Notes: generated by a model from the sequence alone, not told the origin. Shown: positions 34,718 to 44,046, counted from the first letter of the stretch. The stretch is 64,000 nucleotides of DNA from an uncultured Chryseobacterium sp. (GCA_913776245.1 CAJYLO010000011.1:39774-103773), one strand, 5' to 3'. Program-made: numbers and translations.

Positions 34718-35335
34718 TTAGTCATATTTCCTATACATCAAAATCCCATAAAAAATATGCAGCAATCCAAATCCGATCGCCCAAAATATCAATCCCCAAC
34801 CAAGCCAAAACAATGCAATAATTCCTAAAACAACTTCACAAATCCCAAAATATTTGACATCGCTTAAGGTGTATCGTTCTGCATTAATCAAAGCCAGACC
34901 ATAAAAAATAAGCATTGAAGGCGCAATTAAAGGAAAATAATGATGATACCAAAGTGCCAGACAAAAAAATCCGCCAGCCAGCAAAGGTATTACAAAATTA
35001 ATCAAAAGCCTTTTGGTTATAGAATCCCAGACTTTCAGGTTTTTCTTCTTACTTTTTCTCGCAGTAAAAATATAACCGCTGGAAATGGCTAAAACCAAAA
35101 TCACCAAAGCAACAAAGAACAGTTCCTGAGCTAGAGCTGGCGTGTAGATGTTTCTCTCACCATCAAAGTAATCGACGCCTTCTCTCTGGAAAATGAAATA
35201 CACATAAACAGAGCCGAGCAATGCAACAATCCCCGCAACAACGCCGGACAAACCACTGAGTGAAATAAATCTCGAACTGCGTTCCATCATTTGACGGATA
35301 TGCGCTAATTCATCCTGGTAATTTTTAGAATCCAT
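34718..35335 (-). CDS. Five- or six-helix membrane protein, first gene of the regulated cluster
   Basis: The protein is 205 aa. A soluble N-terminus (DELAHIRQMMERSSRF) is followed by helices FISLSGLSGVVAGIVALLGS, LFFVALVILVLAISSGYIF, LINFVIPLLAGGFFCLALWY, IAPSMLIFYGLALI, and two at the C-terminus (GICEVVLGIIALFWLGWGL, IFWAIGFGLLHIFYGILMY). This pattern is common beside HTH_34 regulators in Flavobacteria. The function is unknown. Its promoter carries palindrome A. Confidence 0.75.
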   Translation of the reverse strand: MDSKNYQDELAHIRQMMERSSRFISLSGLSGVVAGIVALLGSVYVYFIFQREGVDYFDGERNIYTPALAQELFFVALVILVLAISSGYIFTARKSKKKNLKVWDSITKRLLINFVIPLLAGGFFCLALWYHHYFPLIAPSMLIFYGLALINAERYTLSDVKYFGICEVVLGIIALFWLGWGLIFWAIGFGLLHIFYGILMYRKYD

Positions 35336-35341
35336 AAAAAG

Positions 35342-35383
35342 AACTTTGAGTTACAAAGTTATTATTTATTTTAAAACTTCAAA
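35342..35383 (-). promoter_or_regulatory. Promoter with palindrome A, putative operator of the cluster
   Basis: On the minus strand TTTG (35383-35380), 18 bp, TAACTTTG (35361-35354), then 18 bp to the ATG. The -7 lies in AACTTTG-AGTTA-CAAAGTT (35342-35360), a perfect 7-bp inverted repeat. The other copy is at 34338. Confidence 0.6.
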
Positions 35384-35442
35384 ATTAATTTTGAAGTTTT
35401 TTATATTTATTTTCGACAATCCAACTAAACTTTGAATGGCAC

Positions 35443-35517
35443 GCAGCCCGACTTGAGCGGAGCTCTTTTTCTTTTTTTAAAAGAAAAAAGCGGGAGCGGA
35501 AGGCGGATGAGCTGCCC
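35443..35517. repeat. Dispersed palindromic element, copy 2
   Basis: The left end is GCAGCCCGACTTGAGCGGAG and the right end GGCGGATGAGCTGCCC. The inner stem GCTCTTTTTCTTTT/AAAAGAAAAAAGC has almost no loop. It has the same orientation as copy 1 and is shorter by 43 bp. It ends 6 bp from the paaI-like stop codon. Confidence 0.8.
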
Positions 35518-35523
35518 AAAAAA

Positions 35524-35946
35524 TTATAATACTTTCAATTCGGTTACCTTCTTACCAATTTTATAGACCGTCCCGCGGAAACCTGCAACAACTTCATCGT
35601 TCTGGTTTTTGATGGTAATGTCATAGATTGCGGTTTTCCTGGTATCTGATAAAAGAATACTCTCCGCTGTTAAAATATCACCTTTTTTTGCTGCTTTTGT
35701 AAAATTAATATAACAGTTTAGAGCCACTGCAGCTTCGCCATTATTATTTGAGGAAAACGCAAGTGCCGAATCTGCAAAGGCAAACGTAACACCCCCGTGA
35801 ACGGTTCCGAGTCCGTTGATCATTTCCGGCTTGACAGGCATTGTGATCAGGCAATAATTGTCCTTGATTTCGATAAGTTCTATTCCGAGCCATTGAGAAA
35901 ACAAATCTTTCTCTAACATATATTCTGCAATTTCTCTTGCATTCAT
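35524..35946 (-). CDS. Hotdog-fold thioesterase, PaaI-like
   Basis: The protein is 140 aa. The hotdog core has EMINGLGTVHGGVTFAFADS, with the catalytic-site Asn, Gly and Asp of PaaI-type enzymes (HGG at 50-52, Asp59), then INFTKAAKKGDILTAESILL. PaaI releases hydroxyphenylacetate-CoA side products in phenylacetate degradation; related hotdog enzymes act on other acyl-CoAs. A crotonase lies 91 bp upstream in the same direction, as in paa clusters, but no other paa gene is present. Confidence 0.85.
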   Translation of the reverse strand: MNAREIAEYMLEKDLFSQWLGIELIEIKDNYCLITMPVKPEMINGLGTVHGGVTFAFADSALAFSSNNNGEAAVALNCYINFTKAAKKGDILTAESILLSDTRKTAIYDITIKNQNDEVVAGFRGTVYKIGKKVTELKVL

Positions 35947-36037
35947 TTTTTATAAATGATAATTGATGATTGATAAATGATGGATGATGGATGATACAAA
36001 AGAACTCCAAAGTGCTCCAACTCTCCCACTCTAAAAC

Positions 36038-36829
36038 TTATTTCCCTTTGTAATTTGGCAATCGTTTTTCTATGAAAGCCGCAACGCCTTCTTTAAAGTC
36101 TTCGGTTTCTGCAGCATCCTGCTGAATAATGGATTCATAATCCAGCTGTTCATTCAGGGTAAAATTATAAGATTTATTAAAAGCTTTTTTGGTGAGATAA
36201 AGCGCTGTTGTTGCAGCGTGAGAAAGCTGCGTAAGGACTTCCATAGATTTTTCCACAAACTCGGAATCTGAAAAAACATCAGCAACCAATCCTATCTTCT
36301 TAGCTTCCTGAGCAGGTACTTTTTTCCCTGTGAAAGACAGATAACTTGCTAACTGTCTTCCAACTAACTTTGGTAAATAATAAGTTCCGGCTGTATCAGG
36401 AATCAGACCAATATTCGCAAAAGCGAAAGAGAAATAGGAACTTTCCGTTGCCAAAGTGAAGTCACAGATAGAAGCCAGCATTGCACCAGCTCCAACTGCC
36501 GGACCATTAACCAAAGCAATGACCGGTTTCTTACACTTTACAATTTCCAAAACCATAGGATTGTAATATTCAATCACGAATCTCTGAATAGTTCTGTCAT
36601 CATCATCAAATCCTAACGCTTCCTTCAGATTCTGACCTGCACAAAAAGCCTTGCCCTTCCCTGCGATTGCAATGCATCTTACATTATCGTCATCACTGAA
36701 TTTATGAATGGCATTTCTTATTTCACCTAACATTATCTGAGTAAGGCTGTTATAACTTTCCGGCTGATTAAGATAAATCAGTTGTAATTTACCTTCGAAC
36801 TGGGAATCAATTTCTATTTGTGAATACAT
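36038..36829 (-). CDS. Enoyl-CoA hydratase/isomerase (crotonase) family protein, PaaG-like
   Basis: The protein is 263 aa. The oxyanion-hole segments are AGKGKAFCAGQNLKEAL and ALVNGPAVGAGAMLASICDF; then SYFSFAFANIGLIPDTAGTY and LSFTGKKVPAQEAKKIGLVA. The aspartate of PDTAGTYYLP fits the PaaG/isomerase branch, which converts oxepin-type phenylacetyl-CoA intermediates; a general fatty-acyl role is possible. It is followed by a PaaI-like gene, the only support for a phenylacetate link. 36830-36905 holds no gene. Confidence 0.88.
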   Translation of the reverse strand: MYSQIEIDSQFEGKLQLIYLNQPESYNSLTQIMLGEIRNAIHKFSDDDNVRCIAIAGKGKAFCAGQNLKEALGFDDDDRTIQRFVIEYYNPMVLEIVKCKKPVIALVNGPAVGAGAMLASICDFTLATESSYFSFAFANIGLIPDTAGTYYLPKLVGRQLASYLSFTGKKVPAQEAKKIGLVADVFSDSEFVEKSMEVLTQLSHAATTALYLTKKAFNKSYNFTLNEQLDYESIIQQDAAETEDFKEGVAAFIEKRLPNYKGK

Positions 36830-36905
36830 AGTTTTGTTTTTTAAACCTCAGCAATTTAATATATTTTGATGAAAACGCCGAAAGAATTTCTATTCTTACA
36901 ATAAC

Positions 36906-36932
36906 AAAAGCCGGCTTTGGAAACCGGCTTTT
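36906..36932 (-). terminator. Terminator of the 893-aa metallopeptidase gene
   Basis: AAAAGCCGG (36906-36914) pairs with CCGGCTTTT (36924-36932). The minus strand continues TTGTTATT, a weak T-run. It lies 21 bp past the stop. Confidence 0.65.
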
Positions 36933-36953
36933 GAATCTATAATTACCAAAATA

Positions 36954-39635
36954 TTATTTGATGATCAGTTTCTGGGTATAATTAGCTTTTGGAGATGTCA
37001 CTTTCAAAAGATAAACACCTTTAGCCAGATTAACATTGAACTCATTGGTAGATTCGCCTGTCAGTCCATTAAATCCGGAAGAATGAACCAGTCTTCCATT
37101 CATATCATAGATTGTGACATTTGCATTACCGCCAAGATCTCTCGACTTAATGAAGAAATTACCACTGTTTGGATTCGGATAGACTTTAATATCCTTAGAA
37201 TTGAATGCACCTTCATTTACCGCTAATGCCTGAGAATCTCTTGTACAAAGCTCTAATGACCAGCTTGTAATTTTGCCTGCAAGATTTCTTACATTGTCAG
37301 AAGCAAAAAGATTCCAGGTTCCTTTGGTATCGTTACCTTTAAAAATGTTAAGAGCTTCATCCGGTTTTACGGTTCCTACAATCGGAGATGCGCAGACATA
37401 AGTTGTACCTTCATCACTGAATGTTGCATTGATTCCTGAGCTATTACATTTTCTGTTCCACAGCCAGGCTGTTTGCCCCATCGGTCCTTCGATACCTACT
37501 ACGATCTGGCTTGTTCTAGGATGATCTACTACAGGTTTCACCCGGATCTTTGTAATCACACCACTGTCGGTAACATTGATAGGAACTAATATCTGTGGTG
37601 AAGAAATCGGGCCGCTTGTAGATCCTGTTCCATCATTGATATCCACAGCAGGGCCTGTATAATTGTAAGTATTACAAACTTCTCCGTTTACGCTGTAATC
37701 TATCACAAAGCTGGAGCTCATCGCAAAATAAACATTGTTAACAGCTTCAATCATTATATAAGCATTAGCTGTTGTGGAACCCGCAGGAATCGTAACAGTT
37801 TCATCCCCGTCATTAGCCGTATTAGCAGCAATAGTACTCCATGTTTTGCCTCCGTCTGTTGACAGTTTGATGTTAACAGTTGCAGTATTTACAGGAGCAA
37901 CATTGGTATTGGCAACATTCCATTTAACACTGTACGTATTACCGGATATAAGTGCATCGCCAAATGCTGGTGCTGTTACCACAAACGGACCCGCAGCAGC
38001 ACTTACAGTAATTTTCATAGCGTCTGTCTGCGTTTGCTGACCATTTGGTGAATTATCCCTTGCTGTTAATGTAAAATCAAGCGTTCTTGCAACGCTGGAA
38101 AGTGCTTCCCATCTTGTAGCATTCACACCGGCTAAAACTTTTCCGTACTCCGGGAAATACCTTACAGGAGTGGATTTCGGAGGGAACATTTTGAAGTTAG
38201 GACCTCCCGCTTTTGTTGGTGAAGCATAAGAGCCAGTTGTAAACTGAGCAGTTCCTGATGCCGAATTATTCTGTTCCCAGACATACGTCATAGGATCATT
38301 TTCTGCATCTGTAACAGTACCTTTCAAAACAAACGGTGTACTGATAGGGATTGTCACATCCGGGCCGGCATCTACAACCGGAGGTGTATTAACTATCGGT
38401 GTATTAACAGCGCAAGCCTTGCTTGCAAGGTTGTTCTGAATTTGTAAAATATTTCTGTAAGTAAAGAAATCATTGGAATTGAACTGCGTATCATACTGAC
38501 CTGTGATACCAGTATATGCCATGATTGTATTACCGCTTCCCACTTCTACCTGCACCCCGGATCCTTCGGAACCGCTGTAAGTATGCGTATGGTTTGCGCC
38601 TACCTGGTGACCCATTTCGTGAGCAACGTAATCAATATCAAAAATGTCACTTACAGGAATGTAGTGCGAAGTAAAGCCAGAGCCTTTATTGGAACTTGTA
38701 CAGATACATCCGATACATCCGGCATTACCATTCGGGCTGTCATAAGCTAAAAGATGCCCTATATCGTAATTTGCAGATCCTATTACAGAAGTGATTGCAG
38801 ATTGAACCTGTGAATTATAAGAGCCTGATGTCGTATAAGGATCCGTTGTTGCATCCAGATAAATAATATCCAAATTATTCGGGATCAGATTAAAGTGTAC
38901 TGCAAGATCTTTTTCATAAAGAGAATTCACACGGTTCACTGTATTATTGATAGCAGCAAGCACAACCGCTTTCTTTTCAGCATCTGTTGCAGATCCGGCG
39001 TTGGCTCTTGTGATGTGATACTGTGAATATTCCGCCTGAGCAGACATCGCCAGTCTGAATGTTTTGTATACCTGATTGTTTGACTTACCGGCAGTGGTAT
39101 GCACATCTGCTTCTTCAGCCATTTCATTCATAGTGCTGCATACAAACGCTTCTTTTTCATCCAGTAATCTGGAAGTAGATTCATATGCCGCATATACATT
39201 GCTTCCTTGCGCATAAGGTTCAATGAAACTGGATCCGCCACTCTTCAGCATTGTTGAAGATACGCCCAGATCAGAAATACTGAATCTGAGGTAAGCAGTA
39301 GGATCTGTGATACCGATTCCCATATAGGATCTGATATTTGGGAACTGCGCCTGCAGTTCAGGCGAAAAGTTGGAATATTCCCAGACCTGAAATTTTTGCA
39401 ATTGTCCCTTCTCATCAGGCATCAGGATTTCAATACCTCTTTGCCCGGAAAATTTCTGAGGAGCGTTTTGCAATTGGGAAAGCAGCACATCTTTATTAAG
39501 TGCAAAAAGCTGTTTTTCCTGAAGATTTGCAAACTCCTCCTTTACTTGTCTGCCAGTAAAGTTACTGACTTTTGACCATTGACTGAAGCCTAACAGAGGC
39601 AACACCAATGCAGATAACAGTAGATGTTTCTTCAT
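36954..39635 (-). CDS. Secreted reprolysin-like metallopeptidase with P-domain and T9SS type A sorting domain
   Basis: The protein is 893 aa from ATG 39635; a TTG at 39653 was not chosen. A signal peptide (ending LPLLGFSQ) and propeptide precede the catalytic domain, with HEMGHQVGANH (zinc His339, His343, His349; Glu340) and the Met-turn NTIMAYTG. A CIGCICTS cysteine cluster sits before it. Ig-like and FnIII-like segments lead to a proprotein-convertase P-domain (NTYNYTGPAVDIND to KITSWSLELC) and a type A sorting domain (VYPNPNSGNFFIKS to NYTQKLIIK). It shares its plan with the 11714 gene but has a P-domain in place of GEVED. It is exported by T9SS. Confidence 0.92.
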   Translation of the reverse strand: MKKHLLLSALVLPLLGFSQWSKVSNFTGRQVKEEFANLQEKQLFALNKDVLLSQLQNAPQKFSGQRGIEILMPDEKGQLQKFQVWEYSNFSPELQAQFPNIRSYMGIGITDPTAYLRFSISDLGVSSTMLKSGGSSFIEPYAQGSNVYAAYESTSRLLDEKEAFVCSTMNEMAEEADVHTTAGKSNNQVYKTFRLAMSAQAEYSQYHITRANAGSATDAEKKAVVLAAINNTVNRVNSLYEKDLAVHFNLIPNNLDIIYLDATTDPYTTSGSYNSQVQSAITSVIGSANYDIGHLLAYDSPNGNAGCIGCICTSSNKGSGFTSHYIPVSDIFDIDYVAHEMGHQVGANHTHTYSGSEGSGVQVEVGSGNTIMAYTGITGQYDTQFNSNDFFTYRNILQIQNNLASKACAVNTPIVNTPPVVDAGPDVTIPISTPFVLKGTVTDAENDPMTYVWEQNNSASGTAQFTTGSYASPTKAGGPNFKMFPPKSTPVRYFPEYGKVLAGVNATRWEALSSVARTLDFTLTARDNSPNGQQTQTDAMKITVSAAAGPFVVTAPAFGDALISGNTYSVKWNVANTNVAPVNTATVNIKLSTDGGKTWSTIAANTANDGDETVTIPAGSTTANAYIMIEAVNNVYFAMSSSFVIDYSVNGEVCNTYNYTGPAVDINDGTGSTSGPISSPQILVPINVTDSGVITKIRVKPVVDHPRTSQIVVGIEGPMGQTAWLWNRKCNSSGINATFSDEGTTYVCASPIVGTVKPDEALNIFKGNDTKGTWNLFASDNVRNLAGKITSWSLELCTRDSQALAVNEGAFNSKDIKVYPNPNSGNFFIKSRDLGGNANVTIYDMNGRLVHSSGFNGLTGESTNEFNVNLAKGVYLLKVTSPKANYTQKLIIK

Positions 39636-39951
39636 ATGAAAATTTTTGTGCAAATTATGAAATTTTTAGCAATTATCAGTAGTAATTAATTATGAAACAG
39701 CCTTTAACATAAAATATTATTGATAAAATAAGGATTATTATGATTAAGTTGAGAAGCTAACATTTATAAAACACTTCCTATTCAATGCATAAATGTCATA
39801 ATAACAAATTAAAAAAAATATAATTCGGCATTTTTGTCTTTCATAAATCCAATATTTTTACATTATTCGGAAATTTTGTCCTTTTTTTTTAAAAATTGAA
39901 CAATAGAACACTTTTTGAGATTAGAGAATCAGAATTAAATGATTGATGAAG

Positions 39952-39993
39952 CATTAAGATTAGAATTAGCAACTTTAATCTTAGTGTTTTTTT
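39952..39993 (+). terminator. Orphan terminator-like hairpin in the clpB upstream region
   Basis: CATTAAGATTA (39952-39962) pairs with TAATCTTAGTG (39976-39986), with one wobble pair and a 13-base loop, followed by seven T. It lies 88 bp before clpB with no plus-strand gene in front of it. The rest of 39636-40081 (446 bp) is AT-rich, holding the two divergent promoters but no gene I can support. An 18-codon frame (MIDEALRLELATLILVFF) covers the hairpin. Confidence 0.45.
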
Positions 39994-40081
39994 AAAACAA
40001 AAATCATTGTTTTAAAATTGAGAATTGTATAAATTTTGATAAACAATCAGCTATAAACCAACAACAATCAACCAAAATATT

Positions 40082-42673
40082 ATGAATCTGAATCAATATA
40101 CCGTAAAATCACAGGAAGCCATCCAGGCCGCGCAACAGGTAGCAATGGAATTCGGCAACCAACAAATCGAACCTCAACATTTACTGGAAGGAATTTTCCA
40201 GGTAGATGAAAATATATCGCCTTTCTTATTAAAAAAATCTGAAGCAGATGCTGCTTTGGTAAGAGAGCGCAACCGTGAAAATTTAGAAAAGCTTCCGAAA
40301 GTTCAAGGTGGAAATATTTATCTATCACAATCGGCGAACAAAGTTTTGCTTGACGCGCCCAATATCGCAAAAAAAATGGGTGACGAATTTGTAACCATTG
40401 AACATCTTTGGCTTTCATTATTGGAAACCAATTCAGAAGTTTCCAAAATGCTGAAAGATATGGGCGTTACAAAAAATCTTTTGGAAGGTGGAATTAAAGA
40501 ATTAAGAAAAGGCTCGAAAGCGACTTCTGCAAGTTCGGAAGAAACTTACCAGTCTTTAAATAAATATGCTAAAAATTTTAATGAATTAGCAGCGGAAGGA
40601 AAGCTGGATCCGGTAATCGGACGTGATGAGGAGATCAGAAGGGTTTTACAAATTCTTTCGAGAAGAACCAAAAACAACCCGATCCTGATCGGGGAACCCG
40701 GTGTCGGTAAAACGGCTATTGCCGAAGGAATTGCTCACAGAATTATCAGTGGCGACGTTCCGGAAAATCTGATGGATAAAACATTGTATTCACTGGATAT
40801 GGGCGCTTTGATTGCCGGTGCAAAATATAAAGGGGAGTTTGAAGAGCGTCTAAAATCTGTCGTGAATGAAGTAATCAAGTCTGACGGACAGATTATTCTT
40901 TTCATCGACGAGATCCATACTCTGGTGGGAGCCGGAGGCGGTGAAGGTGCGATGGATGCCGCCAATATTTTAAAACCGGCTTTAGCAAGAGGCGAATTAA
41001 GAGCTATCGGTGCAACGACTTTAAATGAATATCAGAAATATTTTGAAAAAGATAAAGCGCTGGAAAGACGTTTCCAGAAAGTAATGGTGGAAGAGCCGGA
41101 TACGGAATCGGCAATCTCTATCCTTCGAGGAATTAAAGATAAATATGAAGCTCACCACAAAGTAAGAATCAAAGATGAAGCGATTATCGCAGCAGTTGAA
41201 ATGTCTCAACGCTATATTTCGGACCGGTTTTTACCGGATAAAGCGATCGATTTGATTGATGAAGCTTCTGCGAAATTGAGAATGGAAATCAATTCAAAAC
41301 CTGAAGAATTAGACGTTCTCGACAGAAAACTGATGCAGATGGAAATTGAATTGGCAGCGATTTCAAGAGAAGGAAACCAGACGAAAATCGACCATTTAAA
41401 AGAAGATATTTCAAAAATTTCTGAACAACGAAATGAAATCAACGCCAAATGGCTGAAGGAAAAACAAAAATCTGAGGATTTAACTTCCATTAAAAAAGAT
41501 ATAGAAGCTTTGAAACTGGAAGCCGAGCGTGCTTCAAGAGCCGGAGATTACGCCAAAGTTGCTGAAATCCAGTACGGAAAAATTAAAGAGAAAGAAGATG
41601 CTTTGCAGAAACTTGAATTGGAGATGCAAAATCATCAGAATGAATTGATTAAAGAAGAAGTAACTTCTGAAAACATTTCTGAAGTGATTGCAAAATGGAC
41701 GGGAATTCCGGTTACCAAATTGCTTCAATCTGAAAGAGAAAAATTATTACATCTTGAAACGGAGCTACATCACAGGGTTGTGGGTCAGGAAGAAGCGATC
41801 GAAGCCGTTTCCAATGCAATCCGAAGAAACAGAGCGGGATTGAGTGATGATAAAAAGCCAATCGGTTCGTTCTTATTTTTAGGAACCACCGGAGTCGGAA
41901 AAACGGAGCTGGCAAAGGCATTAGCCGAATTTTTATTCGACGATGAGAATAATATGACGAGAATTGATATGAGCGAGTATCAGGAACGTCACAGTGTTTC
42001 GAGATTGGTGGGTGCGCCTCCTGGATATGTAGGGTATGATGAAGGCGGTCAGTTGACCGAAGCTGTGAGAAGAAGACCTTATTCTGTGGTGCTTTTAGAC
42101 GAAATTGAAAAAGCGCATCCGGATGTTTTCAACACGTTATTGCAGGTTTTAGATGACGGTCGTTTGACGGATAACAAAGGTCGTGTAGTGAATTTCAAGA
42201 ATTCGATTATCATTATGACCTCAAACTTAGGCTCGCATATCATTCAGGAGAATTTTGAGAATATTACCGAAGAAAACCAGGATGAAATTGTTGATCAAAC
42301 GAAAATTCAGGTTTTTGATTTGTTGAAACAAACGCTTCGTCCGGAATTTCTGAACAGGATTGACGAGACGGTATTGTTCCAGCCTTTAAGAAAAAAGGAA
42401 ATCGGAAAGATCGTTCAATATCAATTGAGAGGGTTTAATGATATGCTGGCAAAACGAAATATCATTATGACCGCAACCCAGGACGCCTTGAATTACTTAA
42501 CTGAAAAAGGTTACGATCCTGTTTTCGGAGCGAGACCTCTGAAAAGAGTCATTCAGCAGGAAGTTTTAAATAAATTATCAAGAGAAATCCTTGCTGGAAA
42601 CGTGAATGACGGAGACAGAATTACCCTGGATTATTTCGAGGAAACAGGTTTGGTTTTCAGACCTGTAGAATAA
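40082..42673 (+). CDS. clpB: ATP-dependent disaggregase ClpB
   Basis: The protein is 863 aa, full length. Clp-N repeats occupy residues 1-145 (MNLNQYTVKSQEAIQAAQQV). AAA1 has Walker A GEPGVGKT at 204-211 and LFIDEIHTLVGAGG. The long coiled-coil M domain runs over about 405-525 (ELDVLDRKLMQMEIELAAIS). AAA2 has Walker A GTTGVGKT at 601-608 and LLDEIEKAHPDVF, and the C-terminal domain contains GYDPVFGARPLKRVIQ. With DnaK it threads aggregated proteins through the hexamer pore. It is heat-shock related; no heat-shock box is evident. Confidence 0.98.
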   Translation: MNLNQYTVKSQEAIQAAQQVAMEFGNQQIEPQHLLEGIFQVDENISPFLLKKSEADAALVRERNRENLEKLPKVQGGNIYLSQSANKVLLDAPNIAKKMGDEFVTIEHLWLSLLETNSEVSKMLKDMGVTKNLLEGGIKELRKGSKATSASSEETYQSLNKYAKNFNELAAEGKLDPVIGRDEEIRRVLQILSRRTKNNPILIGEPGVGKTAIAEGIAHRIISGDVPENLMDKTLYSLDMGALIAGAKYKGEFEERLKSVVNEVIKSDGQIILFIDEIHTLVGAGGGEGAMDAANILKPALARGELRAIGATTLNEYQKYFEKDKALERRFQKVMVEEPDTESAISILRGIKDKYEAHHKVRIKDEAIIAAVEMSQRYISDRFLPDKAIDLIDEASAKLRMEINSKPEELDVLDRKLMQMEIELAAISREGNQTKIDHLKEDISKISEQRNEINAKWLKEKQKSEDLTSIKKDIEALKLEAERASRAGDYAKVAEIQYGKIKEKEDALQKLELEMQNHQNELIKEEVTSENISEVIAKWTGIPVTKLLQSEREKLLHLETELHHRVVGQEEAIEAVSNAIRRNRAGLSDDKKPIGSFLFLGTTGVGKTELAKALAEFLFDDENNMTRIDMSEYQERHSVSRLVGAPPGYVGYDEGGQLTEAVRRRPYSVVLLDEIEKAHPDVFNTLLQVLDDGRLTDNKGRVVNFKNSIIIMTSNLGSHIIQENFENITEENQDEIVDQTKIQVFDLLKQTLRPEFLNRIDETVLFQPLRKKEIGKIVQYQLRGFNDMLAKRNIIMTATQDALNYLTEKGYDPVFGARPLKRVIQQEVLNKLSREILAGNVNDGDRITLDYFEETGLVFRPVE

Positions 42674-42709
42674 AAAATTAATTTTTCTTCATATTAAATA
42701 ACTATTTTT

Positions 42710-42743
42710 AAAAAGTCTTTCTGAAATTCAGGAAGACTTTTTT
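42710..42743 (+). terminator. Terminator of clpB
   Basis: AAAAAGTCTTTCTG (42710-42723) pairs with CAGGAAGACTTTTT (42729-42742), with one G-T pair, and continues in T. It lies 37 bp past the stop. Confidence 0.88.
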
Positions 42744-42814
42744 ATTGGCCAAAAATCCGGCTGATAGAGTTTTATTGTGAAAATAATTTTTAATTTGCAC
42801 AAAATTATTAAACT

Positions 42815-44011
42815 ATGAAACTCTATGCTCTATTCTTTGTTTTTCTAAGCACCGTTATCAATAGCCAGATCAAATTTGAAAAAGGCTATATAGTTACTGA
42901 CAATGGCGAGCGTAAAGACGTACTGATAAGAAACGTGGATTGGTCTGACAACCCTGAATCTTTTACCTACAAATTTACAGAAGAAGGAGAAAAAATAACC
43001 GGACAGCTTACTAACATCAAAGAATTCGCAGTCCCTCAGCATTTCAAGTATGTGAGATATACAGGAAATATAGACATTTCATCAAATAATATTAATGAAC
43101 TCTCAAGCAATCAAAATCCTGTTCTGGAAAAAAAGACCATCTTTCTAAACGAATTAGTTGACGGAGAATTAAAACTATATCAGTATAAAGAAAAAAACAT
43201 TGAGCAATTTTTTTATGCTAAGAATAATGGTGAAATCACTGCTATTGTATATAAAAAATATAATCCCGATAGTGATACTTATAAAATTGCGGAAAACACA
43301 AAATACATTAGTCAGTTAAAAGAATTGTTTGCAGGAAACACGCCGGCTTCCTTCCAAACAAATAAAATGACGTATGAGAAAAGCCATCTGGTAAAAGCTT
43401 TTGAAGAATATAACGGAATACAAACTGAAGTTAAAAATAACCGGATCGATTTCAATTTAAGCATCAGGCCTGGTATTAGCTCCGCCAAGTTAAACCTTGA
43501 CACCAACAGCAGTTATTTTAATGTTGATTTTACCAATAAAACAACCTTCCGCATTGGCCTGGAAGCAGAATTAGTGTTACCATTCAACAAAAATAAATGG
43601 TCAATTCTGGCAGAACCTTCTTACTACAGATATAAAAATGAAAGCATATCTAAAGACGGAAACTACCAGTTCGAGACCAATTTTGATATGGTGGATCTTG
43701 AAATTGGTTTGAGACACTATATGTTTCTCAATGACAGATCCAAATTTTTTATTAATGTTGGTCTGGCAGCCAACTTATATCTCACCAAGGATGCACTGAT
43801 CACTTATAAAAGCTTAAAAGCAGGATACTTGAATGGCGGTTCTTATTTTAACACAAAGAGCAGTTATTTCAATGTCGGTATCGGATATAATTATAATAAT
43901 AAATTCAGTGGCGAGCTAAAAATTTCTACCGGAAAAGAACTTTATGAAAGAGGCTACTGGAATGCTGAAATCAGCAGAGTCTCCTTCATTTTAGGTTATA
44001 ATATTTTTTAG
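42815..44011 (+). CDS. Outer-membrane beta-barrel protein of unknown function
   Basis: The protein is 398 aa with a signal peptide (MKLYALFFVFLSTVINSQ). Residues 20-200 form a soluble part with repeated strand-like segments (KFEKGYIVTDNGERKDVLIR). Residues of about 215-398 alternate like a porin barrel (FNLSIRPGISSAKLNL, WSILAEPSYYRYKNES, DLEIGLRHYMF) and end in FILGYNIF with a terminal aromatic residue, as outer-membrane proteins do. No family is recognised beyond 'porin family'. It is monocistronic, before a convergent M1 peptidase. Confidence 0.8.
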   Translation: MKLYALFFVFLSTVINSQIKFEKGYIVTDNGERKDVLIRNVDWSDNPESFTYKFTEEGEKITGQLTNIKEFAVPQHFKYVRYTGNIDISSNNINELSSNQNPVLEKKTIFLNELVDGELKLYQYKEKNIEQFFYAKNNGEITAIVYKKYNPDSDTYKIAENTKYISQLKELFAGNTPASFQTNKMTYEKSHLVKAFEEYNGIQTEVKNNRIDFNLSIRPGISSAKLNLDTNSSYFNVDFTNKTTFRIGLEAELVLPFNKNKWSILAEPSYYRYKNESISKDGNYQFETNFDMVDLEIGLRHYMFLNDRSKFFINVGLAANLYLTKDALITYKSLKAGYLNGGSYFNTKSSYFNVGIGYNYNNKFSGELKISTGKELYERGYWNAEISRVSFILGYNIF

Positions 44012-44021
44012 AAAATCTAAA

Positions 44022-44046
44022 AACCTCAGCTATTTTGGTTGAGGTT
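44022..44046. terminator. Terminator between convergent genes
   Basis: AACCTCA (44022-44028) pairs with TGAGGTT (44040-44046). The minus-strand reading has the better T-run (TTTTTAGATTTT), so it mainly serves the M1 peptidase gene; the plus-strand side has only weak T content. Confidence 0.6.
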
